A DNA stretch of 64,000 nt from Cristatella mucedo (lineage: Eukaryota > Bryozoa > Phylactolaemata > Cristatellidae), in NCBI GenBank assembly GCA_009760855.2, contig WPIO01000012.1:1329501-1393500 (forward strand). The letters run 5' to 3'. This document shows positions 1 to 12,849 of the stretch, piece by piece. The position numbers and the translations under genes were made by a program. A model generated the notes under the pieces. That model made no database searches. It was not told the origin of the DNA and was given only the letters and a program-made list of their open reading frames with translations. Every line of letters begins with the position of its first letter. The first letter of the stretch is position 1.

Positions 1-469
1 TGCTATGGCAGCATGCCAATAACGCAGCACTGGAGAGAGAGAGAGAGAAACGAAGCAAAACCCGGTACAGCCAAGCAAAAGCTGGTCCAGGTGCCAAACT
101 GCCAAACTGCACTTGTCAGCTGAAGGATGTGGTGCCACGATATGGATACACTCTCAAGCCTGAATTCGGACACGGCCTCGTCGAAGCTCCTTTAATGAAT
201 ATCTGCTACCATCAGCAAACAAGCGGCTTGGCTGCTGCTCAATTGACAGACAGACCAGTAGCCTGACATCTCACGTTTGTATGAGGCTAGCTGCCTCGGG
301 CACAATGGCTACAAGCTTCGACCTGCGGATGACACCTCTCATTCACTCCTTCTTGGGCTTTCACGCGGCCCTTGCAAGGCAAGTTGCGCTGCTTTTGGGC
401 AGCTGCACCAGAGGAGATGCCGGAAGCAGGCATGCCGGTTAATTTCGGTGGGATCGCGGCAGCACATCA

Positions 470-590
470 GCCGTCGCAAAACTTACTATTCTATTGCGTA
501 TCACTTTGCAGCAAATGTAAAGCGCCTAGAAAGAGATTAAGTTCTCTGAGGGCGCTTTATCAAGTGCAATATTATTATTATTATTATTAA
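470..590 (+). mobile_element. LINE family B 3' end
   Basis: Only the terminal hairpin (gtaaagcgcctagaaagag ... gggcgctttatcaagtg) and (ATT)n are present. Confidence 0.8.
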
Positions 591-1450
591 GGCTCCCGCT
601 CTCATGCAAAAAACGCAGCTAGGCAGACAGCACGAGCCTCAGTCCCAGGGCCACACACACTAATAAAACTCGGGTCTGTCGATAACGTGCGAGTCGAGCG
701 ACAAGCTTATCACCCCACTCTTCCACCTACCGATATTATAATAATAGTTCGGAGGGCCGACTGGTGTGACGCACCGACTGATGCTGGGGCCGTTTCTCAA
801 ATGCTGTTGGAGGAGGCCTCACTCGAGAATCTCTAGGGCCAGTTGTTAAATGCAGCCTCGGCATCGCTCAACAAGCAAACAGAACTCGTGGCATTTACGA
901 ATTACGTATAAAAAGCTATTTTATCGAAATACATGCTGCCAGACATTACAATTACCTTAGAGGTCAGAATAATTCTTGCTTGGATAGTAAACACAATTAA
1001 ATCTGCTTTTGTGTACACTTTATATAGTCATCATAACCCATTACAGAATGGTAGCCTGCAGTTATTAGCATTGCTAAATGGCCAAATAGCAAACGTCAAC
1101 CCAAGCCATCGTACCGTGACAGGTCCGGCTCGAGAGAACTTTGCTTTAACGAAAAACCGGGTCGTGTAGTGGGGGTGGGAGGGCAAAGCTTGGTTTGCAT
1201 GCTCCGAGTGAGCCAGACAACAAGGCCAAAGCACACAAAGCCAAGCACTGGTCTACCAGTGCACCTCCCATGTCCGGCGGCTTGCCAAATCGCTCTTCCT
1301 CCCTTCCTGTCTTATGTTTCGCCTCTTGCACTGCAAGCAAGTGCTGATATTCCCATGAATTACACGACTGCTTACATTCGTATGTACGTGTGTGTGTGTG
1401 TGCGTGTGCGCGCATTATTGCTGTATGCTTCCCTGTCATATGCGACACTT
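591..1450. other. Non-genic, nothing recognised
   Basis: Unique-looking sequence with a short (TG)n at 1,387-1,412. Open frames overlap in several directions without protein-like character. Confidence 0.5.
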
Positions 1451-1568
1451 GGCATTTTAGTGAGGTACATGTTTATAAGACCGCACAACGCTACCGACAA
1501 TCATCTGGTGGAAAACAGTGGTAAAATTGCATGCGCCGATAAGTTGCCACCTAGACTAAAGGAGCAGT
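1451..1568 (+). pseudogene. Captured copy of ISWI exon 8 with intron edge
   Basis: Matches 29,511-29,626: the shared stretch starts in the intron (ggcattttagtgagg versus ggcattttggtgagg), crosses the acceptor and continues as [20 protein letters not shown]. Presence of intron sequence shows a DNA-level copy, not a retrocopy. The frame remains open here, but no other ISWI exon is near. Confidence 0.78.
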
Positions 1569-2351
1569 CCAAACCATTGCTAGCACGTAAGGTCAATGTG
1601 GACTTTCTACCAGCCTCTAAGTAAAAGTAAATTAGATGTTCCAGCTCCGATAACCTTTCGAGAGGTCAGGGACCTCAGGCAATAAGAGAGTGCTGCTATG
1701 CCGATTTTCTCATGGGTATTCCCATTCAGAAGAGTGCACATACATACATAGCGCATGCCCAATAAAAGAAGAAACGTGAGGCTGACCAATAAGCAGCGTT
1801 CAGAGGAAGGCTGTTCAGTGCGGTCAGGCTGCATATACAAGTGGTGGGCTGAGTGTGAGAAAAGGACCGACTAAACAATGCTAAAAAATTCTCCTGCCAT
1901 GAACGTGCACTATCTTAAAAGTTTCCACGTGGCTGACCCTGCTATAAGTATGCAGTACTATAGCATTGAAAGTGCTATCATAATGTCAGAAAGGAAGTAA
2001 GATAGGTCGAATACAGCCACCGATTTCCTACAGTGACTAAAGTCCCACCAACTAGTACTTGATATGATTTCCTCAAGTCACTACCGCGAGCTTAAAACGA
2101 TCATGCGTTAGTTTGCCAAGTCCAACAGTGGATAAGACCCAAGGATATCCCAGGTTCAAGTCTACAGAAGAAGCCTAACAAAATGCCCTACAATCTCGGC
2201 TAGCCGATCGACTACAGCCCCGATCGAGTCCGACATAGCATTGCCAAGAAGATAGCCACGGCAGGCTCAATTATCTATGCAGTAACATGCATCCCTTTCT
2301 TACTGCACTTAATTCATATGGGATGCCTGTAATGTCAACACAGCTAGCCTA

Positions 2352-2353
<2 letters not shown>

Positions 2354-2407
<54 letters not shown>

Positions 2408-2509
2408 CCTCCTCTCCCCCCTCTCTCTCTCCTTCCTCCTCCCCCCTCTCTCTCACTCTCTCTCTCTCCTCTTCCTCCTCCCCCCTCTCTCTCTCTCTCT
2501 TTCCTCCTC

Positions 2510-2575
<66 letters not shown>

Positions 2576-2581
2576 TCTCCT

Positions 2582-2678
<97 letters not shown>

Positions 2679-2716
2679 CTCCTCCTCCTCCTCCCTCTCT
2701 CTCTCTCCCTCCCTCG

Positions 2717-2785
<69 letters not shown>

Positions 2786-2792
2786 TCCACCT
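2354..2792. repeat. (CT)n microsatellite with CCT interruptions
   Basis: About 440 bp of nearly pure CT/CCT. Explains all the Ser-Leu and Arg-Glu open frames in this stretch. Confidence 0.99.
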
Positions 2793-3039
2793 CTCTCTCC
2801 CCTCGTTTCTGTGACATTTAACATACATTTGCCCCGAGGTCTGCCAGTCATGCCAGTGCCTCCATCAGCCTGTAGGCTGTATGCAAGTGCTAGTTGGATA
2901 AAAAAACCTGGGACCACACCGAATTGGGATTTATGCCCAACAGAGCATGCCGGTGTCACCACATCAATCAAGTGCTACCAGCCACGGCTGGCCCTGTCAG
3001 CAAAGGAATTCGTTGGCAAGCCCCTTCGCCCCAGGGTGT

Positions 3040-3215
3040 TGAACCAGGAGGTAAGGTGCTAGCTCTTCACGACCCAGGTTGGGGTTCGAGACCTGCAGTG
3101 GGTGATCTTTTATTGCCCACTGAAAGCCGTGCTGATAGCCGTAAAGGCTCTTCTACCGCTATACAAATGAGGCTGTCAAATCAGCCAAGATTATTTAACA
3201 GCGCACCACGAAGTC
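3040..3215 (+). mobile_element. SINE2 copy, diverged
   Basis: aggaggtaaggtgctagctc, ggggttcgagacctgcagtg, atagccgtaaaggctcttct and aaatcagccaagatta appear in family order. Confidence 0.75.
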
Positions 3216-3929
3216 GGACTATCAACTTCTTTTGAATGTGTCTGGTGTCACACTTGTGCACAATATGATCGGCAGCCCAGCACGATGCCGAAATTTGACA
3301 AAAGCAGCAGTGAAAGCCACGTGGCACTCACTGCCGGACAGAAAACTCAAAACTTGCTTCGAGTGCATGAGGGGAGCAAGAAGGCACTGATGCAAGCAAG
3401 ACGGTTAAGCAAACAGCTGCCAAACAACTCAAATGGAAAGCAGCTGGTATCCAGTTTGGTGGGGGCATTTGCAGCATCCGAGATGTGCACGTGACCGAGA
3501 AAGAGCTTCCGGGAGCAGGTGCCACAGCTGACGGCAGTACATGAGGAGAAGGCACACCATTCGGTAAAGAGAAAACAAGCCGCCACTAAGGCTACCGGGC
3601 CACTTAAGCGCCCATTCAAAACTCACTCCTACTGCACAGAATATCAAAAAAACAACGACAACAGAACCAAACTGCACATAGGTGTGTCTGAAAAGAACGT
3701 GCAGTAACTGCAGATGTACCCAAACCAACAGCAGGATGCTTGCTCTGTGTAAGATGAGGCCAGACACAGTCCGACATGACATGCAGCTGTGTGATGCAAG
3801 CCTTTCGCCTTGAGCTCTGGCCAAGCTTTCACACGTACAATCAGCTTAGCTACTATTTGTTGGCATACAGACCGACTCCCTAGCCAATGGTCTTAACTTC
3901 ACTTTACACCTGGCCCAGGCAAGCAAAGT

Positions 3930-4050
3930 AGCTTTGATCAGTGTGCCCCTAATACATCCCGTCTTGACTTCTGTAACTCACTGCTTGCTGGCATGTGCAA
4001 TCAGGCGATTACAGCTGGTGCAAAACTCTGCAGCTAGGCTTGTCTAAATG
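3930..4050 (+). mobile_element. LINE family B internal fragment
   Basis: Codes LDFCNSLLAG, then a gcaaaactctgcagctagg stretch typical of family B; directly followed by family A sequence. Confidence 0.65.
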
Positions 4051-4059
4051 TATAAGGGA

Positions 4060-5935
4060 GTGAATTATTTGCAAGACAGTACTAAACGGTCCATCTTCGG
4101 ATATTAACTCAGTGGCTAATAAGTTTTTGGCCTTCACTGAAAAAATTGCTTACATTCGTGCCTCCATAAAGCCAGCTCCAACGAATACAAGCGTTGAGTC
4201 GAACATGTAATCTCTGTTAAGAAATTGTCCAAGGTGTCTGTAGATACAGTGGTTACCTTAATTAAGTCCAGTAAAAACAGCTCATCACATCAAGACCCTA
4301 TACCCCCCTTATTTGGTGATCACTGGCCGATCAATTTAGCGAAGCATTTGTCAGGTATTTAATGCATCGCTGGATAAAGGGTTGTTTGAAAGCCTTTCAA
4401 ATTAGGGATCATTTGCCCAATACTTGAAAAGCCTGAATTGAACTCCAAGGTCCCAGCATACTATTGCCAAGTCTCTATTTTCTTCCTCATTGTCCAAGAT
4501 TCTCGAAAAGATTGTTGCTAAGCAGCTTGCAGAACACATTGGTAAGAATAAATATAAGAATTATTTCAGTTGGGATTTAAGAGACACCTCTCCTACGTGT
4601 GAATAACGACATTCTGAGTACCAACGATGAAGGTAATGCCACTGCCCTGGTGCTGCTCGATATATCAGCTGCGTTTGACAATATTGATCACGATATCTTA
4701 CTTGAACGATTGAGAACAACGAACGGTCTGGCAAATGAGCCTCTGACTTGGGTCGAATCGAACTTAACCTGTCGTGTTCATTCCTTGTTGTGTGAGGGTC
4801 ATGCCTCATCCAATAGACTAGTCACATGTGGAGTTCCACGGGGTCCACTCTTGGTCCTTTAAAGTTCTCTATTTATACCGACCCTGTCGTAAAAGTGATA
4901 CAGGCCCATGGCATCGGTTGTTACTTCTATTAAGGCAATACCCAGCTACACTTGTAATTTAAACCAACGGAATCAGAAGCACTGAATGCCTACCTTGCAG
5001 ACAAGCGATTCTGAATATCGGTAAATTTTCTTTAGCTAAATGATGATTAAACCAAACACATACTCATAAGACACCCCAAGTACACAGCTGAACTTTCCTT
5101 TTCTAAATGGTTGTGCTGCAGTGCGATCATCATCATTTGCTTGGACATTAGGGATTCTCTTTCATAACAGCTTGAAGTTTAAAAGTTTCATTCGGAAGAC
5201 CAATTCCATAGATTGATTTCACACGCTAGTCATCACGTCTGATTGTTGCGCAAGATTAACAACTGCCTATCACTGTGGCTTGCTACAGACAGATCTTAAT
5301 AGCTACCTGGTTCTGTCTAGACTGCACTATTCTAATCAGTTTTTGATGGGCTACCGAAAACCGCCATCATGCCTCTATAGCTGATGATGAATTTGGCAGC
5401 AAAGTTGGTTACAAAATCCAAGAGATTCAGCCATATGCCACTTTTGCTGAAGGAGCTGCGATGGCTCACGGTCGATCAACAGATGAGCAAAATTCTTACT
5501 CTGACCCACAGGGCCCACCATGGCTTGGCTCCTTCATGTCCAGCTGAACTGCTGCACTAGTTACAACCTCCTCGTACTCTCAAGTCTTCTATGAACAGTA
5601 AATTATCTGTTCCATCCTTTTTCTTACAGACTGTTAGAGATAAAGGCTTTTAATCTGCAGGTCTTAGATCGTGGAACTCACTTCCAACTTCCTTATGCAA
5701 TGTCATTGTCTCCCCTGCTGCCACCTGTGGCACATTCTGTCCAGCCGTCCTATGCTACTACTTCCATACTACTCGGTTCCTCAACTGCCACCTTGCCTCA
5801 GCAATGCTTGCCAATGCCTTTTGTTGTAAGAGATAGAGTCAGTAAGGTATCGTGCGTGCAACAAAAGCCATGCAGACTTTGTGCGCGCTAAAGAAAACAC
5901 TACATCGTAACACCCGATTAATCCTTGTGGCTTTG
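4060..5935 (+). mobile_element. LINE family A relic (RT region to 3' end)
   Basis: Degraded collinear copy of the 57-60 kb LINE: an IAYIRASIKP-like stretch, AAFDNIDHDILLERLRTTNG, VTCGVPRGPLL, then the 3' part (ALRSSMNSKLSV-like) ending ttgtggctttgtggag. Many stops. Confidence 0.75.
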
Positions 5936-6836
5936 TGGAGCTAGATACTGGATAACAATTCATTAGCTGACATTACATAGCTAGCACAGGTCGTGCTGCA
6001 TCTTGGTCAGACCTGTTGTGCTGCCGACTATACACCGAAGCAAACGTGAGAGAGCGCTCACGAGCTGATAGCATGTTTACAGAGCAGCTACTCTTCCCAG
6101 ATTGTTTTAGCAGAAAAAACGGACAAGTAAAATAAGGCTGGATTTGAATGGTCGAATAGAGAAAGTAAGCGATCCCTATTATCTCAACTGCATGGGAGTG
6201 CCAATGGCGGGGGGGGGGGAGGCAATACTTCCTCTCATGCATCTCTACACCCACCCTCCCCCAAGAGCGCGTGCGAGCACGTTTCTTTCAGCACAGTGAG
6301 AATGAGTGGGGTGCAGTATGAACTCTCTCGTAGCCACCACACTGCAGTTAAGGCATCGACTGCTGGCAACAGCCAGAGTGTGTCCATGTGCACTGGCAAG
6401 CTTGCAGAGATAAATTGGAGAAGAGCTTGAATGCATGAACAAAGCACGTGGAGATGTTTATCTGTATATGCAAAGTTGAACAAAGTGTACCATACATCGC
6501 GCATGCATGTCTGTGAAAACAACTGCTTCTGCATTAATCAAGCAAGAAAGTGGCAGTAATAGCCGGCAGCCGCCCAATACACCAAATGGAGGGGGTTCCC
6601 ACCACCAACACCCCCCAACCAAAACCAGCGATTACCCACTGTGTAGACGAATGTTTATGGAGACGCTATGCACACTCTCTTCCATGCTTGTGTCAGTCAA
6701 GCTGCAAGCATGGCCAACATAGGAAAATTATGATACATCTCTTTAGCATGTAAAGATGAGATTATCATAATGGCAGCATTGAGGACATACCTAAGGTATG
6801 ACAGAAGTCCCTAAGCCTGTCGTCATGTGTTATGAT

Positions 6837-6885
<49 letters not shown>

Positions 6886-6899
6886 GGAGAGAGAGAGGC

Positions 6900-6949
<50 letters not shown>

Positions 6950-8199
6950 GGAGAGACACTGATGGAGCGATGCACAACGACAGAGAGACGGACAGACTGG
7001 AATAGAAACAAAAAAAAGAAAGATTAGAGAGACAGAGAGAGTCAGTGCTATATACAGCCTGAGAGAAAGAGAGACAGACAGACAGACAGAAAGACAGACT
7101 GACAGACAGACATATAGACAAACCGCAAAAGAGAGACAGGCAAACATGAATAGAGCAAAAATAGTCCATGGGATCACTAGACGACCAGATAAAAATCCAA
7201 ACCAGCCATTTCAGCAGCAAGCCACTTCAGGCTGCAAGGTCCATGGCTCAAGCAATCGTGACAGATGAAAAGCAAACAAAAAGCAAGCTTTCACATCGAC
7301 TCACAGCCCAAGAGCTGCCGAAAGGACGATCGATGAAATCTTTGTAAACAAGATCCCAACCATTGCATGTAATTAGTTAGCCTTTCGCTATCATGAATGC
7401 TGCAACACACCATGGGCATCTTCCAGGAAGTGTAGCATCCATCAAAGTGATTCACTTTACTGTAGTGGCCAGACAGCAGGCAATTGTCCCCCCCCCCACC
7501 TTGCCCCTCTCCCTTCGGGCCCCTTTCGTCAGCTGCTACGTCTGAGTCATGCAGGCTAAGCGTGTTGAGAACAGGTCACAGCATTTAGGACGACCAGGCT
7601 GTCCTTCAACCACTCAGCTCTCACCGGCTAGCAGTGATCCCGGAAGTTCCTCAAAGAGACTATCTTCAAACCACTCTCAGTTCGCATCGCAAGAACCGTC
7701 TTGTATCACCACACTCTAGCAGTCTGGATGAAAACCTGTGAGCCTGCAGGCAGCCTTCTACAAAGAGCCGCTGTATACTGTTGGATGAAAAGAGTCTGCC
7801 CGGTGGGCCAGCCCGAAAAGCTGCCGGTCCTTACCCCTCGTCAGGCGAGGAAATAACCGGACCAACCTGACCAACGACTGCTAATATTAGGACACAGCTG
7901 CTCGCTGAGACAGTATGGGAGATGTTACAATCTACCTGCTGGGATGGCGGTACGTGCATACACTTCAGGGGAGAGCCACCACAATTCTGAGGGTGCTGAA
8001 CGATCTGCATTCATTTTTTTTCAAAAACGCCACAGTTCGGTTCATCAGACGGGTGTCTGCTCGTCCTGGCGAAGCCTGCTCAATCGGGCGTATACCGCCC
8101 GGCTGGCTGCCTCTATTCGACACCGACCGCACAAAGACTGCACGACTGTCCGATCCGATTAAGGGCATCTGGACGTCAAAAAACCTATTACGCCTCCCT
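5936..8199. other. Non-genic stretch
   Basis: Apart from the GA/ACAG microsatellite and a G10 run near 6,210, no gene or repeat family was recognised. Confidence 0.5.
6838..6945. repeat. (GA)n microsatellite
   Basis: About 100 bp of GA with two small breaks. GA/ACAG-rich sequence continues to about 7,115, including (ACAG)n at 7,072-7,113. Confidence 0.98.
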
Positions 8200-9250
8200 G
8201 ACTAATGGTAACGGCCAGTCGGAGACCGTGAGCAGGCAGCTAGCGAGCCTCAGTCGACCAAGAGCACGGGGCCGCGGCGACGACGGCAGAGTACGCGGCG
8301 GCGACGGCAGAGTACGGAAGTGCCTGCATAGCAAGTGCAGAGCAGCTTACAAAACCAAGCAAGTCCACTCCCTTCTATATATGGCTAGGGATCAAGGCAT
8401 GTCGCGTGCGCCAGCAAGACCGGAAATTCAACGAAGCACACGCAAAGTATCGCAGCCCCCCCTCCCCTGTCCACCCCCACCAAAGTGAAGCCCAGTCACC
8501 GGCCGCTCGGCTCGACAGCAGACATTTGAAGCCCGTCGACAGCGAACGTGGCGGCAGTCGAGGACACACGGCTAGTGCCGAGGCGCGTCCGTCGCGCGAA
8601 GGCAAGCTCTGCCAACCGCTAGCACGACCCCGCGGACGGCAGACACAGTTCGAGCTAGTAAAGAGGGCACCGGCAGCGAACGACGAGGGGGAAGGCCACC
8701 GGTGTGCTGAGCAGGCTCGCGGCGATCCGCGCCTGCGCTCGACGCCAGCTAAAGCATTGCACTAACCTTTACCGAGCGTGCTTTTGGCGAAGCGCTATCC
8801 GATATACAGCGCTAAGCAGGCAACTCCACGAGGTACATCCACAAACCGACGACGCGCGATGCCCGATCTCAACGGCACAGCGAGCGAGCAATGTTTTTCT
8901 TATGGCCGCCGGCCTCAGGTCGACATAGATATATATATAGTCAATGGAGGTCGGAGTAGTCCGCGTCGTACACGTAGGCGGCGCTCCCTATCCCACCCAA
9001 TTTCTTTGGTCGGCGCTGGGTTGCTGCCGCAATCTCATACTTGGCAGGGAAAATTAAATTACTGAAACTAGAAATGAGACGAGATATTATTAAATATTGT
9101 CGCGTCGTCATCCGACTTAAGTTATCTTTACGACGGTCGGTTTGCCATCCGTCCGTCCGTCCGTCCGACCGTAGGTTTGCCGTCCGTCCGTCCGTAATCG
9201 GTCTAACGGACAAACGAATTATTTTAGGCTACAACAGCGCAGCATAAACT
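8200..9250. other. Orphan CpG-rich block, no gene recognised
   Basis: Composition resembles the two gene-start CpG blocks. Long frames at 8,406-8,765 (+) and 8,375-8,605 (-) are compositionally biased and unrecognised. A (CCGT)n tract lies at its right edge. It may be the promoter of a gene not seen here. Confidence 0.4.
9145..9200. repeat. (CCGT)n tract
   Basis: Two runs of ccgt tetramers separated by ccgaccgtaggtttg. Confidence 0.9.
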
Positions 9251-9471
9251 GTGCGAGGCGCCCTGATAGCGATTATTCTCTCAAGTTGCTGTACAAAAGT
9301 ATAATTATTCGTATTATTACATATCCAGAAGCCGCGGGGGCGGGCATCAATCAGCTATTGAAGCCGCTGGGAGGCGCTGCTAGCAGATAAGTTCCATTAC
9401 AGATTCCAGGGTGGAGGCTACTGAAAGAGGAATCGTATAGCTTTGAATGGTCTTAGGCAATATTTATAAAC

Positions 9472-10442
9472 ATGAGATCTTTGACTGGGCCAATAAGCAG
9501 CGGAATCGGGACGTTCTGTTCCAAAGTTCAGAGATTGGAAAGGCTGACTCTCAAAATTGGCTCTGCCAGCATATCTCCAGTTGAATCAGCTCGAAATCTA
9601 GGTGTCATATTCCAAAGCGACCTCTCGTTAGACGACCATATCAGCTCCACAGTCAAATCCGCCTATTTTCAGCTTCATAACGTTGCTAAAATTCGGGCTT
9701 GTTTAGATAAAGATACCACATCCAAGTTGGTCCATGCATTCGTGACATCCCATCTCGACTTCTGCAACTCACTGCTTACTGGCCTACCAGCATGGGCGAT
9801 CAGGCGATTGCAGCTGGTGCAAAAATCTGCAGCTAGGCTTGTCTGTCGTGAGCGGCGCAGTTGCCACGTTACTCCACTTCTCGCCGACCTGCACTGGCTA
9901 TCAGTCAAGCAACGGATTGACTTCAAGGTTTTGTCGCTCACTTTTAGGTCCCTTCATTCTATGGCTCCAGCCTATCTTTCAGATATACTACCCCATCAGA
10001 CCAAGCATCGTACCACCCACTTTTCGGAATCCAACAATCTAGAAATACCTCGTACAAACCTTAAATCCTTTGGAGACCGTGCATTTAGTTCGTATGCTCC
10101 CACAGCCCGGAACTCCCTCCCGACCTGCGTCAGAACATCCCCCGACCTGACCATATTTAAAAGGAACCTAAAAACACACCTATTTAGGACAGCATTCAGT
10201 GGGTCCCTGTGATTCGTCCTTGATGTGCTTATGCGTGCTGACACTGCATGCTGCCACTAACCACATTTGCATGCTGACCCTGTGCATGTCACCCCTAACC
10301 ATATTATTCATTTTGTTTGTTTTTCAAGCATGATTTTACTTACCATTCAATTGCATTTCACTTTGCAGCAAATGTAAAGCGCCTAGAGAGAGATTAAGTT
10401 CTCTGAGGGCGCTTTATCAAGTGAATTATTATTATTATTATT
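9472..10442 (+). mobile_element. LINE family B 3' part with open frame
   Basis: The 246-codon frame 9,472-10,212 codes the C-terminal RT/thumb region: ARNLGVIFQSDLSLDDHISS, LDFCNSLLTGLPAWAIRRLQ, APAYLSDILPHQTKHRTTHF and RNSLPTCVRTSPDLTIFKRN. A 3' UTR follows with the hairpin aaagcgcct...agggcgcttt and an (ATT)n tail. This is the best-preserved family B copy here; it is 5'-truncated. Confidence 0.88.
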
Positions 10443-10869
10443 AAAGGGATCCTAGCTAGATAGCTAGAATCGGAGCCTGGATTTTCGTTTAGGGGGCCAA
10501 GACCAGCCAGATTTTCATACAGGGTGACCGAGAACCGCAAGTAAATAAAGATTACAGCGCACACATATACATCGTGGCGTTTATTAGGCTCGAGCTTGGC
10601 GGTTGCTCGTCGAGTGGAAGTAGGACATTATTTTGTCGCGTGTGACGGTCTGGGGGGGGGAGCTTAAAGAGGAAGCCTTAAATAGGAGCCGCCCAGGTCG
10701 CTGCCTCGCCGTAGGGGGGACAAATGCCCCCACGACCCCTGGCTGCCCCGTCATTGTAGATAACAGCAGCAGCTCCATGGGTAAGTCAGCTTCGTTTCAG
10801 AAACTTTAAATCTAAGAACAAATCGGGTGTGATTTAGATAACAGTTCCTCTGCCACATTATTCCGTCCA

Positions 10870-11460
10870 CTTGCGAAATCTCGTGCAGACTTTCACAATC
10901 CGCACCTATCGCCTATCTCCTTGCAGATTTCGTGCAATAAGGGGCTCACGAATAATGCAAAGCTCGGCAGCTAGGCTTGTCTGTCGTGAACATTGCAACT
11001 ACCTCATTGTAATACTTGCCTTTGAGCTGCACTGGCTCACCGTAGAGACGTCGAGACAAGTGTGTCGACTTCAAGTGCCTATCAATCACTTTTGGGTCCC
11101 TTCATTTCCTTTCTCTGGTTTACTTTTCTGAAATGTTTTGTACCCAGGCTTACCCTTCTAGTACCCCTTCTCCGGCTCTGATCATTGAGCGGCGCCTCAA
11201 GTCAAACTCGAATCTTGTGGAGACCACGTCTTTCGTTCCTATGCACCCAAAGTATTGAAATTGCTAGCGACTGATTTACCACACTTATAGCGATGCCCAA
11301 AACCCACCAATTCCTCACATGCCTAATGCATGTCAATCATTCTTAATGCGAAATGCAATTGTGCTCGTTATGATAAATAATTGTGCTATAAGCTGCCTTT
11401 GCAGCCCATATTAGTGCCAAGAAAGAGATTAGTGATCTCGGGGAGCGTCTACAACCGGCG
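10870..11460 (+). mobile_element. LINE family B relic
   Basis: gctcggcagctaggcttgtc codes SSAARLVCRE; a degraded body follows, with a trace of the terminal gaaagagattagtgatctc stretch. Confidence 0.6.
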
Positions 11461-12849
11461 CAAAACTCGTCGGCTCAGGCTCGGTTTCTCGTCGACTGCA
11501 CTTCTGTCGGAGCTTCACTTTTGGTTTTAGGGCTGTATTGCTATCTTCACGGGCAACATAATTGAAACCCGGCTACCGATGCCAAAGCAGCTTACTTCTT
11601 ATCAGGAGCGTAGCTGCTCAAATTGGGTGCGCCAACGACCTCCGGGAATTATGCATGCTCAAGTTCTGTCAAATGAACGTTCAAGTTTTCACTCTCGTTC
11701 TTTGCACTGATTGAACGGAGGATCTGGCCACAAACATTTTGAATCCATAAATATTCCGCCCACTAGAAATGCTTTAATTTGCTGAGTTTGGACGACAAAA
11801 GAAACAAAGAACTTTCCTATATTAGAGTGGACTTTTTTCCATGTGCACATTACCGCTGCTCCTTGCCTTGCGATATGGCACTGATTGATAGAGCCCCACG
11901 TAAAATACAACGTATTTAGTAAAAGAAAAGCCGGCCAATCTTTTCAGAGCATTAAATATTGGACTACATCTAATTCTGGCATTCCTATTCCAGCGACAGC
12001 TACTCTCCGGCTGCCGACTATGGCTCATCCTTTTCAGCGCTCCTGAGTTGCTACTTCCATGCTACTCACTACCTCAACTGGTCTCCTGACTCTGCTATGC
12101 TTCCCACTTTCTCCTTGTTGCGTGATACGAAGTCTGTTGGCTACCGAAAGCCGCTTAGGCTGTGAGTGCGCGATAAAAACTCTCCTGCGTAACACCCACA
12201 TAGTCTTAATGGCTTTGTGGAGTTACAGACGGCGATACATTACATTACATTACATTAGCAGAGTAACTTCAGCGAAGAGCCGAGTCCTCCGAGAATCGGA
12301 CACGAATCGGAAACCGGCTTCTGCATTCGAACAAGTGGTAAATTCAAATGATTCACGTTTGAATCGAACACCCCCTGAAAGATTCAAAGCCCGACATTAA
12401 GAGAGCCACTGTCACCAGAGAACTGTTATCAAAGAGCAAGCTGAGTGGCTGAGGGCGGCTGGTTTTTGCTGAGAACTAAATCAGCGAGCTTTTGCGGTAT
12501 TGTTGCTACAGCTGCATTAGGTGTCTGGTCGGTTTTTATTCATGAACAAGCAGATACTTGTATCTATAAGCTCTATTACTGACGACTGCACTGCTAAATC
12601 GGTGGACATCAAGCGAAATGTTGGCCAAACATAAATGCTCCAGCAGTAGGCATCAAATGGTATAGTCCAGAGCCCTTCTAGGAATGGCAGCTGCCACTTA
12701 AGCTTAGCTTTGAGCTTGAGTCTGCAGTGACCAACCGACAGCCTCCAAACGACGATAAACTGGTATTGACTTGTGAGATGCAACCTTGAGCAACAGATCT
12801 TAGCCCTCAAAACGATGCAACTGACAATTTTTACTTATCAGCTCCGACA
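11461..12849. other. Non-genic stretch with one LINE A fragment
   Basis: Outside 11,975-12,256 nothing was recognised on either strand. Confidence 0.45.
11975..12256 (+). mobile_element. LINE family A 3' fragment
   Basis: Last ~280 bp of family A, with the block coding SRLGCEC, ctttgtggagttacagacgg and an (ATTAC)n tail of four units. Confidence 0.85.

Noticed and set aside
1451-1568. ISWI retrocopy
   Set aside because: The copy contains intron sequence before the acceptor, so it did not come from spliced RNA.
2287-2971. Long Ser-Leu and Arg-Glu open frames on both strands
   Set aside because: Produced entirely by the CT/GA microsatellite.
6765-7220. Leu/Ser/Val-rich frames on the - strand
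   Set aside because: Translation of GA and ACAG repeats.
8406-8765. 119-codon frame in the CpG-rich block
   Set aside because: Composition-driven; overlapping frames on the other strand are equally long and none looks protein-like.
9145-9200. CRISPR-like or tandem regulatory array
   Set aside because: A simple tetranucleotide repeat without spacers. No CRISPR structure occurs anywhere in the window.
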